The notes under the pieces were generated by a model. It ran no database searches, was not told the origin of the DNA, and worked only from the letters and a program-made list of their open reading frames with translations. From Auxenochlorella pyrenoidosa (Eukaryota > Chlorophyta > Trebouxiophyceae > Chlorellales > Chlorellaceae): 23,896 nt of DNA. Positions 1 through 8,517 of this stretch are shown here, in pieces; position 1 is the first letter of the stretch, and every line of letters begins with the position of its first letter. The DNA lies in contig KQ482038.1 of assembly GCA_001430745.1 (NCBI GenBank), forward strand, positions 37,355 to 61,250, in the 5' to 3' direction. Both the position numbers and the translations under genes were made by a program.

Positions 1-58
1 TCCAACTGGCTGGTAGCAATTCGCTGTCGAGGGGTCGGTCGCAGGACCCCCTCCCCAC

Positions 59-3000
59 CTGGATGAGCGTCGAGAAAGCGTCGTCCTCTGCGGGGTTGTA
101 CGGCCCCTCTAGTGCCGGCTGCAGCTTGGGTCCCAGCCGCCGCCGCTTGCCGCCCTGCTTGGCCCCGCCCCCGCCCCCGCCGCCCCCTGCCGCACCGCCG
201 CCCTCCTTGCCCTCCTGGGCGCCGCCGTCGGCGCCGCCCTGCGCCAGCGCGTCTGCCTGGCCGCCCTCCACGCCTGGTCCCTGGTTGGCTGCCCCGGCAT
301 CCAGCCGCTTGAGCATATCGTCCACGTGCTGCTGGAACAGCGGCAGCGTGGTCCACATGTGCCTGCGGCCGGGGCACACAGCGCAGCATGGTGGGCAAGC
401 GGGTAAGCAAGCGGGTGGGCAAGCGGCAAGGGTGGGTGGCGGCTGTGGTCAAGGCCAGGGCGAGGGGCCGATGTGCCTGCGGCCGGGGCGCGCAAGGCGG
501 CATGGTGGGCAAGCGGCAAGGGTGTGTGGGGCTGTGGACATGACCCTGGTGAGCGGCCGATGAGCCTGCAGCCGGGGCACGCAGGGCGGCGAGCTGGGCG
601 AGCAGCAATGCTGTGGGGCTGTGGGTTTGGCAGAAGCAGGGTGCCGGCATCTCGGTGTCGCTGGTGCCGATGTGCCACTGCTGAGCAGCAGCTCGGGGCA
701 ACGGCAGGCCAGGCCGACAGTCGGCCTGGCCCGCGTGGTCAGCATCTGTGCTGGGAGTCCCCTCGCCCCGTGTTGCGCAAAGATGGCGACCAGGCGGGAC
801 AGGCCGAGTCCCAGCCCAGCGGGCCTGCTCCCACGCCGCTGACAGCTGCGGCGGCGGCGCACCTGCGCCAGACCTTGGCGATGTTGGCCTGCATCTGCTG
901 GATCTTGTCCTGCGGTACCGCCTTGAGTATCTCGGGGATGCGGTCCATGTCCTTTTGCAGTATCCTGATGGAGTAGGAGTCCACATCCAGCAGGGAGGAC
1001 CAGGCCACCTCGACGCCATCCTGGATGATCACCGGGATGCAGCTGCAGGGTGGGCAGGGTGGGGGGTGGGGGTGGTCAAGGGGTGAGAGGTGGGGGGTGG
1101 GGGTGGTCAAGGGGTGAGAGGTGGGGGGTGGGGGTGGCAGGGTGAAAAGGGGGGGTTCAGGGGGGCGAGGAGTTGGTCCTGACGTGCATGGATGGCGCAT
1201 GAGATGAAGCCTTGGCCCGGCGTATGGGCAAGGCCAGAGACATGGTGGGCTGGCACTGGGCGGGCCTGCCCTGGGAGCAGAAGCGCCACACAGCGGAGCA
1301 GCTGCCTGCGGGTGGTTCGGCGCCAGCCCACAGCCGCCGCAAGTGCTACGCGGGGACCTGGCCCACTCTGCCATGGGCTTTAGCTCCCTGCTAGGTGCCA
1401 TTGACTGGCAGGGTACCATCCCACTGCACGCCGGCTGCCCGTGACCTCTAGCTGACAAATGCAAGCGGCCGCTGGTGCGTGGCCCCGCTGCTGGCACTGC
1501 GCACTATGGAGAATGAGATAAAGGCGAAGTAAAATATGTGCTTCACTCACCCGTGCATGAGTCCGTCCTCAAAGCGCGAGGACCAGCCGTCGCCCATGAT
1601 CGTGAAGCAAAAAGTGGAGGAGGTGAGCAAGCGGGAGTAGCCGGGCTGCTCGCCTGGGCACAGGCGGGGCCGGGGGGGGGGGGGGGGGGGAGGGGGCGCA
1701 GGCATCAAGCAGCATTTACTGAGCGCGGGGAGTGGTGAGGCAGCACGATCTGGCAAGCTCAACAGCTCAGCTGGCTGGCCGCTTCCCGCGTACATGAGAG
1801 GGCACACGGGAAGAGCTGGCTGCGGGCTGCAGTGGGCAGCACTACGATTCCCACATCCTGGACGGGTGCCCGCCTCCCCTCCTCACCCGGCGGGAACGCG
1901 TCGCCGATGAATATCTTGTGCTTGCCCCACCAGTCTTGCTCCACTGCCAGTAGGGGCGGGGGCAGCGTGTCAGGAGGACCAGGCAGGTGCTGGAGCCAGG
2001 CTGGAGCTAGAAAGCCTGGCACCTGAACCCTAAATATTCAAGAAGGCAGGCCCGGCCCAGGCTGGAGCGGCCATGCTCGCGCGGGTGCAGGCAAGCGGTG
2101 GTTACACAGCGGCGTTGGCTGGCAAACTCCCCAACCTGCAGGTGGCAGGGCGCGAGCTCACGCACAAACGGCCACAGGCTCTAGCAACTCACAGCTGTAG
2201 TTGGTCAGGTGCTGGCGGATGCCGCGCGAGTAGGGCGGGTTGTCAAACTGCAGCCGGCCTGCAGCGCAGGGTGAGCAGCCGAGTGGTTGAGGTACGCTGC
2301 CAGAGGTGGCTGGGCTCCGAAACGGTGGGCAGAAGCATGCAAATGGGTGGTTACCAGCTGGCTGATGGCTGGCTGGACGTGCAGCCTGCTCAGCAATCAA
2401 GCAAGCCCCCACTCTCCAGCAAACGGATGCACAAGCGGCCAGGGACAGCCTGTGCGCCGAGCAGCTTCCGCAGCAAAGACAGGTGCACAAAAGGAGGCAA
2501 CAGGCGCCCGCGCCTCGAGTGTTTGAAAGCCCCAAGACATGCCACCCCCGGGCTCCCTCAATAGCAGCAAAGGCGGCGGCTCGGCAGAAACAGGGCAGGC
2601 AAAAGGGCGAGGTAGGGGAGGGGGCACCCCACCCCACCCACCCTCGAAGAAGCCCAGGATGTGGCGCCGCCGCGGCTCCCCCCAAACAGCACCAAAGGCG
2701 GGCACAGAGAGGGGGAGGGCAAGGGGCACCCCACCCCACCCACCCTTGAAGAAGCCCAGGATGTGGCGCTCCCGCGGCTCCGCCCCCAGCGCGGGGCTGT
2801 CGCGGTACTTGCCGGGCGAGAACATGGGGGGGATGATCATGTCCTGCTCGAGAAGATGAGGGGGGTGATCATGTTAAATCATGTCGTGCTCAGCGAGAAC
2901 ATGGGGGTGGGGTGGGGGGGGTGGGGGTGGGGGTGATCGTGTCCTGCTCGGGGAGAACATGGGGGTGGGGGTGCGGGGTGAACATGTCATGCTCAGGGTG

Positions 3001-6000
3001 ACCAGGGCAGACCAGGGAGACCAGGGCAGGGACAGAGAGGACCGTACGCCAGGTTGACACGGCCGGCCATGCCCCAGAAAAGGCGGCACAGCAGACGAGG
3101 CGAACCGTGCGTCCAAGGCACCAACACGAAGCTCCCCTGCGGCGGCCCCACCTTGGAGGCGTTGTAGCAGGGGAAGCGGCCCAGCTTGCCCACGTGGCCC
3201 TCGGGCTGCCACACGTCGTGTCGCGAGTCTGCTGTGTAGTTGTCGGGCCAATACCCGGTGCCGCTGATGTGGTCCAGGTCGGTGCGTCCCCAGTGGGAGA
3301 GGATGATGGCGGGGCGCAGCACCGCCGGCACCCAGCAGGAGCCCTCGTCGTGCGCCGACAGCTGCGGGTGGGGTGTGGGGTGGGTGAGTGGGTAGGTGGG
3401 GGTGGAGGGCAACGACCCGGAAGCAGCTTTGGCGGTGCGCGTGAGGTGCCCAGGGGGCGGTGCCGCGCGTGCGCCAGCGGTGGATGGGCCGTTGGCCCCT
3501 TTCTGTGTACGCGCTGCCTCTGTACCAGAAACTCCTCATCAGGATGAATCCCATCCATTCAAATGTTAACCCAAACAGGATCGATCAACTCTTGAGTGCC
3601 CTCCTCACCAGGATGTGGTCCCTCCCGCCGTTGCGGTCCCAGTAAGGGTAATGGGAGCGAACCCAGTGGAACACCTCGATCAGCCTGCGGGCGTGCAAAA
3701 GGGTTTTTTTTTTTTTGGGGGGGGGGGGGGGGGGCGGGGCAGTGGCGCTGGTCGCGCTGGGCACAGCGTGCGCACAGCGCAGCGCGCCAGGCGCAAGCTT
3801 AAGGCGTGCAGCCGGGGTCAGGGCAACCGATTTGTGCAGGGGGCCTGGCTGCGGTGCGGCGGCCCCACATGTTGGTGGCGGCGTGGGTGCGCCAGGCCAC
3901 GGGGCCGCCGTGGAAGTAGGGGAAGTCGTTGGCGCCTGCGGGGGCAGAGGGGGAAGAACATGAATAAATAACAACAACAAGAAGAAGAAGTGGGGGGAGC
4001 GGTGGCGCCTGCGGGCGCGGGCCTGCGGGCGCTGGCACGCGAGAGGCAGGAGCGACGCAGAGCAGACTGTTGGGGAACCGGGTCAGTTGGTGGACACGGC
4101 CCCAGGCTGGCACCAGCCCCTCACCCAGCACCGGGAAGATGAAGCAGGTGGTGTACACCGGCAGGTAAAAGTAGTCTGCAAGGGGGAACAAGAAGGGAGT
4201 GAGAGTCCTCTTACTGCAGTGGGTCTGTGTCGCAAGTTCCGTGGCGGCTAAGACAGACTTTAAGCCCAAACAAGCAAGCAGTGAGAGCGGGGCGGTGCGC
4301 ACCCTCCAGGGCAGGCCGCTCAAACAGAAGAGATCTGTATCATACAAGATATCGACCCCCTGCCCCGCTTGCCTGCCTCCTCGGGATCCAGCGTGCGGTG
4401 CTCGCTCTGCAGCAGCATCTCGTGCAGGCCTGCAAGAAGGGAGGTACATGCCCGGAAGGACGACTTGGCACGTAACGGCGCTACCTGGTGTAAGAAGATG
4501 CGCCCCACATGAGGCCATGTGCAGGCCGGGACCAAACAAGAAACCAGAAAGGAGCAAGGGGTGGGTGCAGCTGGCCGGGTCGCTTACAGCGCAATTCACG
4601 CACTGCGTTCAACTGCTCCAAATGACACCCCTCCCTGAACCGCGCTGCCTGGGACTTGCGAAACGCAGTGCGCCCTGCGGGCGCGGCGGCCCCTCACCTG
4701 TCTCAATATCGTACAGCCAGCCATCGTGCAGGATGGTCTGGTTGGTGTCTGAGAAGGTGCGGTACACGCAGTCGTCCTTGGACACACGGTACTGCAGAAT
4801 TCCATTCGAACCGCACTGTCTTTACATGATGTATATCCCGGGCAATGGCAGTGCTCAGGAGAGGTGCGCTGCTCCAGCTGGGCACGTGGCATGCAGGCCC
4901 CTTGCAGCCAGAGAGCCAGCACAGGCAGCCTTGCATTCCTTCCGCTTCAAGCCCAACCCAACCCACGCCGCCAAGCTTGCCTGGAGCATGTTTGAGTTGT
5001 ACATAGGGGGCAGCTCGTAGCTGCAGGGGCAGGTGCAGAAGGATGGCAAGCCTGGGGGACAGGTGGCCATGAGGTGGTGCCAGCATGCAAGCGCTGGGAC
5101 TTTCGGCCCCAGACGATGCCGGCCGAACGGTTGGCGCGTACGCCCGGTCCCACCTGATAGCCATTGTAAAGCCCAAACAAATATGACATCTGCAGTCAAG
5201 AGCCCGCAGCAAAGCACGAAACGCCAGGGCAGGGCAGCATTCCACACACGAGCAAACATGCTAGCGCCTCACATGTAGATCAGCGGGCGCTTGCGAGTGG
5301 CCCCCGGCTCCGGGTCCCTGGCCGCCGGAGTGCGCACATGCGGCTTCAGCCAGGGTCGCTCGCCATCCTCCATGCCTGAAGGCAGGAGCACGTGGCTGGT
5401 GGACTTGCGACAGGCTGGAGCCCAGACCGGGCCCACCTGGGTCGCGAAGCTGCCGCACGCTTTGGACTCGTTCACCGCTTCAAAGCAGCACGCTTGGGTC
5501 GCATGCTGGCCGCAGAACCACCGCTGCTCCCCAACAAAATAAAAATCCGCACCTGGTTTCCAGTCTGTCGTGTTGGTCCTGTACGCGCAGTCATGCCCAA
5601 ACCAGCCGTCATGGCACTTGCACCACCCGCTGTTGCACTCGCCATGGCCTGCAGCGCGGTGCTTGGCCTAGAACTATCACTGCAGGCAGATCTGTGCCTG
5701 TAGATGCAGCTCATAATGCTGCAGGGATTGTGCGCATGCCAAACCGCCCAACCAGGCAGCCGAAGCCCCTCACCGCTGCACTGGTTGGGGCAGAACGCCT
5801 CGGTGGGGGTCTCGCAGAAGGGGCCGCCCAGGCCATCCTGCACAGGGCAGGGCAAGCAGAAGGCTGCAGGATGAGGCGCAGCAGGGCAGCTGCAGGGCAG
5901 GTGAGAAGCGGGGCAGCGAATACGCGTGCCCGTTCTTCTGGCATGCTGGCAAAGAAGCCACATGCGAGGCTAAGCGGAAGCCCACAAGGGTATGACGCCG

Positions 6001-8215
6001 CCCTCCTGACAGTGCACTTACGATCAGACATGGGCAGGTCCACTGTGGCTGGTCTGCCTGCAGGGCGCGCAGCCAAGGGGCATCGGACGTTGCAGCAGCG
6101 ATGTGTGACTGCAGCCCTCTGGCTGTTGCGCCGTGCGGGCTCGCAAGGCCAAGGCACACTTGGACAGCATGGGCAGAGCAGGCACGGCAGCCGACAGCCG
6201 TCAAAGAAACAAGCAGCAAGTGCCGCGCACAAAGTTGCTGGCTGCATGGCGTTGTGCAGGCGGGCGCACCTGGCACCACCCCTTCTCGCCGTACAGCAGG
6301 TCCGGCTCAACGGTGCCAAAGTCTATCTTGTTGCCTGCATCATCCTGCAACAGAAGGGCGTGCTCGCCGGGTAGTGGTGGTCAGTAGGTGTGTGGAGGAG
6401 TGGGGCCCAAAGGCGGCGGACGGGCGTGCACATGTCGCATGATGCCAAGCATGCCTTTTTCTGCCGGCCAAGTCGCACAGAGCGCAGAAAACACGTCGGC
6501 AGCCAGCTCTGCCGCTCTCCCGACGTATCGCCTGCTACCGGCCACGCATGGCCTGCTGCCTGCACGCAGGGCGCACCCCACCTTGCCGCGGCGGCAGAAG
6601 TGCGCGATAGGGCGGCCCGTCCGCTGTGGCGGCGTCCCCGGCGGCGCGTGCGGGTCTGCCGGCACTCGGCCGTGCGCAAAGGTTGAGTTGCAGTAGCACA
6701 TGCCTGCGGGGGCGGTGGGAGGCCGGGTTTGGGGTGGGCCCGGGCAGCCACAGGCCGGGTGCGATGCTCCCCCGCTGCATGCATGCACGCCAGCAGCAAA
6801 GCAGCGGGCAGCATGGAGCGGCGGGGCATGTCGTGCAGGGGGCGGCCAGCAGCAGCCGGGAGGGACAGCTGCTCCCCCTCGGTCGCCCCAACCGGTGCCG
6901 CCATGCTGATGGGAGCATGCAGCCTGGGGCTGGCAAGCGCTCAACACACGGCTGGTAAGCGCTCACCCACGTCCTCATCGCACAGGTCTGCACAAGCCAT
7001 GGTGGTCCCGCCCTGCTGCATATTGTATGGCTCATCGTACGGCTCAAAGCCGTGCGATCGGTGGTGCTGGGAGCAGGGCCGCTGCGCAGCGGGGGGTGGG
7101 GGGTTTGCAGCGTTGGGCGCGCGCCGCTTGCATGAGCCCAGTCCATGGCGACGTGACGTGCAGAGCACCGCAGCTGGCTGTGACGCAGCAGGCAGGGCTG
7201 GGCAGGGGCTGCAGAGCACGCTCCCGCCCAGCTACAGCAGGACGCCCGAGCAGCAGCGGTGGACACAGGCGCAGGCACACCAGAAGCCGACCAGCATGCA
7301 ATGCATGTGGCCGCCCCACGCCCACCCCTACTCAAGGTCCCCAGACAGTGGCAGCAGCGGCAGCAGCGACAGCAGCAGCAGCGGCAGCAGCGGCAGCGGC
7401 CGCCAGCTCACCCGCATGCGCGTGCTGCAGTCGTCGCCCGTCCAGCCCGCCGGGCAGCGGCACCAGCCCCTCATGCTATCGCACACCCCAATGAAGTTGC
7501 AGCCCCTGCAGCAGACAAGAGGTGCAGCCGGGCGCCCTTCCCTGAGGGCAGCTTGTGCAGGCAGCTCGAGAAGGAGGCGTGCACATGCAGCACGACAGCA
7601 GCGCCTGCAGCGGGAACAGCGGGCACCGAGCACCCAACTTGGTGTGCTGGCTGTGTCATTTGGGTGCTCACCAAAGGCAGGGGCGGTCGCCGCGGGGCGG
7701 CGGCAGCGCCGGGATGGGCGTCTGTGCGTCATAGCGGCCGCACCAGTCGCCGCGCGTGGCGCCGCAGCGCTCCGCCACTATGGCCGGGTCGGGCTCCGCG
7801 ATGGGGCTGCGCACGATGCGCCAAAACTCCTCCCTGGGGTCGCTGCCGCCGCCGCTGCTTTCGCTGTCACTTTCACTGCTGCTGCTGCCGCTGCCGCCGC
7901 CGCCGCTGCCACCCTGCCTCCGCAGCGAGTTGAGCAGGGATTGCTGCCGCTGCGCGCTCTGCAGATCGCCAGGAGAAACCCTTCATTCTCAGCAGCTGAG
8001 GGGTTGGACTGAACGCAGGACCAACGCAGGTTTGGCCCTCACCCACCCGTTCGCACCTGGCTCGCCTGTCCTCGCACGGTAGCCGATCCTGCTCTGGCAA
8101 ATGATGTGGAGAATTTGTAGAGCAGCACCCCTGCCAGAAGCAGCGCTGTAACTAAAAGTGTGCCGACCTGCCCGCTCCGAGCCGCTCCGGCTCCAGAGCG
8201 GAAGCGCACCGCCAT
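59..8215 (-). CDS. Exostosin-family (GT47) glycosyltransferase with signal anchor and EGF-like modules, 3' end outside window
   Basis: Predicted Golgi type II glycosyltransferase adding sugars to glycan or glycoprotein acceptors; the acceptor is unknown. Exons (minus): 8215-8057, 7958-7672, 7505-7412, 7066-6967, 6703-6582, 6344-6270, 5837-5774, 5648-5553, 5375-5273, 5020-4981, 4791-4698, 4429-4373, 4175-4125, 3935-3869, 3684-3609, 3361-3152, 2843-2744, 2258-2193, 1943-1887, 1653-1551, 1042-863, 362-59. They total 2505 nt, 835 codons, with every phase consistent. The start at 8215 puts a basic N-terminus before one hydrophobic helix (residues ~18-34), then a Ser/Gly stem. Cys-rich EGF-like modules lie at ~118-180 and ~301-327 (GHGECNSGWCKCHDGWFG). 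The exostosin domain spans ~362-715: IYIYELPPMYN, LDPEEADYFYLPVY, NDFPYFHGG, SAHDEGSCW, YSRGIRQHL, GDGWSSRFEDGLMHGC, ILDVDS-like LLDVDSYSIRI. A Gly-rich, basic tail follows and runs off the edge. Two introns use GC donors. The fold is certain; the exact acceptor and the C-terminus are not. Confidence 0.9.
357..590. repeat. Tandem copies of an exon acceptor edge (exostosin gene)
   Basis: A ~19-nt core (atgtgcctgcggccggggc) occurs at 357-375 and 471-489, and with two changes at 560-578; flanks such as catggtgggcaagcgg also recur. Copy 1 holds the real acceptor of the exon 362-59. The second copy keeps the same CCGCAG|GCACAT acceptor on the minus strand. These lie in the 500-nt intron 363-862. 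Confidence 0.85.
707..731. repeat. Perfect inverted repeat in an intron
   Basis: Twelve-base arms (GGCCAGGCCGAC and its reverse complement) flank one A. It sits inside intron 363-862 of the exostosin gene and could form a hairpin in the transcript. I see no known function. Confidence 0.8.
1060..1137. repeat. 31-nt minisatellite, about 2.5 copies
   Basis: The unit (tggggggtgggggtggtcaa plus ggggtgagagg) repeats at 1060-1090, 1091-1121 and partly 1122-1137. On the coding (minus) strand it is a C-rich pyrimidine tract just before the acceptor of exon 1042-863. The remainder of the 508-nt intron 1043-1550 shows nothing I recognise. Confidence 0.85.
1672..1690. repeat. Run of 19 G (poly-C on the coding strand)
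   Basis: The run lies about 20 nt upstream of the acceptor of exon 1653-1551 on the minus strand, where it acts as a pure poly-C pyrimidine tract. Its exact length may be a sequencing estimate. Confidence 0.85.
2523..2789. repeat. Tandem copies of an exon donor edge, 102-nt period
   Basis: Positions 2723-2789 hold the 3' edge of exon 2843-2744 with its donor. A near copy lies at 2621-2687, 102 nt deeper in intron 2259-2743, and keeps a donor (TTCGAGG|GTGGGT). A diverged third copy at ~2523-2556 has lost the donor. The frame stays open from the exon through the second copy. Confidence 0.85.
2815..3000. repeat. Tandem copies of an exon acceptor edge in a G-rich intron
   Basis: The exon start with its acceptor (minus: CGAGCAG|GACATGATC, at 2843) is repeated upstream in intron 2844-3151. 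Related blocks are near 2862-2895, 2915-2950 and 2958-3000, each with gagaacatggggg and a version of gtcctgctcg. Two of the four copies keep CAG|GAC. The blocks between are G-rich on the plus strand, C-rich on the transcript. Confidence 0.8.
3704..3734. repeat. T13-G18 homopolymer pair
   Basis: Thirteen T are followed by 18 G. On the coding strand this reads C18 then A13, just upstream of the acceptor of exon 3684-3609. It is the likely pyrimidine tract and an unstable sequence. Confidence 0.85.
4176..4372 (-). other. GC-AG intron in the exostosin gene
   Basis: The donor is CAG|GCAAGC at 4373/4372 and the acceptor TTGCAG|AC at 4176/4175. The join makes the exostosin motif DPEEADYFY in frame, so the GC donor is fixed by protein conservation. 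The intron contains the 28-nt repeat at 4252-4279. Confidence 0.85.
4252..4279. repeat. 28-nt dispersed repeat, copy A
   Basis: This sequence (it contains gacagactttaagcc and aaacaagcaagc) matches 19385-19412 at 27 of 28 bases. It lies within GC-AG intron 4176-4372 of the exostosin gene, in the same orientation relative to transcription as copy B. Confidence 0.8.
4792..4980 (-). other. GC-AG intron in the exostosin gene
   Basis: The donor is CAG|GCAAGC at 4981/4980 and the acceptor TCTGCAG|TACCG at 4792/4791, phase 0. The join gives PPMYNSNMLQ-YRVSKDD, which fits the start of exostosin domains. I found no GT donor that keeps this join. Confidence 0.8.
5838..6269 (-). other. Long intron of the exostosin gene with nothing recognisable
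   Basis: A 432-nt GT-AG intron between exons 6344-6270 and 5837-5774. I see no repeat, RNA gene or nested gene in it. The open frames there lack any family motif. Confidence 0.6.
7348..7402. repeat. Imperfect trinucleotide (GCN) repeat next to a donor
   Basis: A run of ggc/agc/gac triplets lies just inside intron 7067-7411, immediately after the donor of exon 7505-7412 on the minus strand. It lies in an intron of my model, so it should not encode a Ser or Ala tract. The rest of this 345-nt intron shows nothing else. Confidence 0.7.
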
Positions 8216-8517
8216 AATGGCGCGTGACAAACGCGAGATCAGGCGAGCGTGAGATTAGGCGTCGCATGTACCACCACTGCGGCGGCGGCGCTGCGGGCTG
8301 CTGCAGCTCAGCTCAATGCAACACACCATGGCCGCCGGAGCCATGCCTGCTGCCGTGCACTCCGGGCACAAAAGCTTTTGCAAGGTTAGGAGTCTTCAGA
8401 CGACAAATAAGTCGGGAAAATTTACTGTGCACACACAATGTTGCCGTGTCAAAAATGGCAAGCGGCTTAGCAGCTCCCCATCTATAGATGCACATGGCCT
8501 GCCTGCCCGCCGCTGCG
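8216..8517 (-). promoter_or_regulatory. Spacer: 3' flank of the MIU-like gene and promoter of the exostosin gene
   Basis: These ~300 bases between two minus-strand genes must hold the end of one and the promoter of the other. I see an ATCTATAGAT palindrome at ~8479-8488 and an A/T-richer stretch at ~8400-8440. I see no convincing TATA box, TGTAA poly(A) signal or other gene. Confidence 0.5.

Noticed and set aside
357..600. CRISPR-like or satellite array
   Set aside because: Copies are few, spacing is uneven (114 and 89 nt) and the unit is the edge of a coding exon in a eukaryotic gene.
6729..8012. A 427-codon plus-strand open frame
   Set aside because: It is antisense to exostosin exons and introns, is low-complexity Gln/Ala/Ser, and has no family motif. 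Long open frames on the wrong strand are expected at this GC content.
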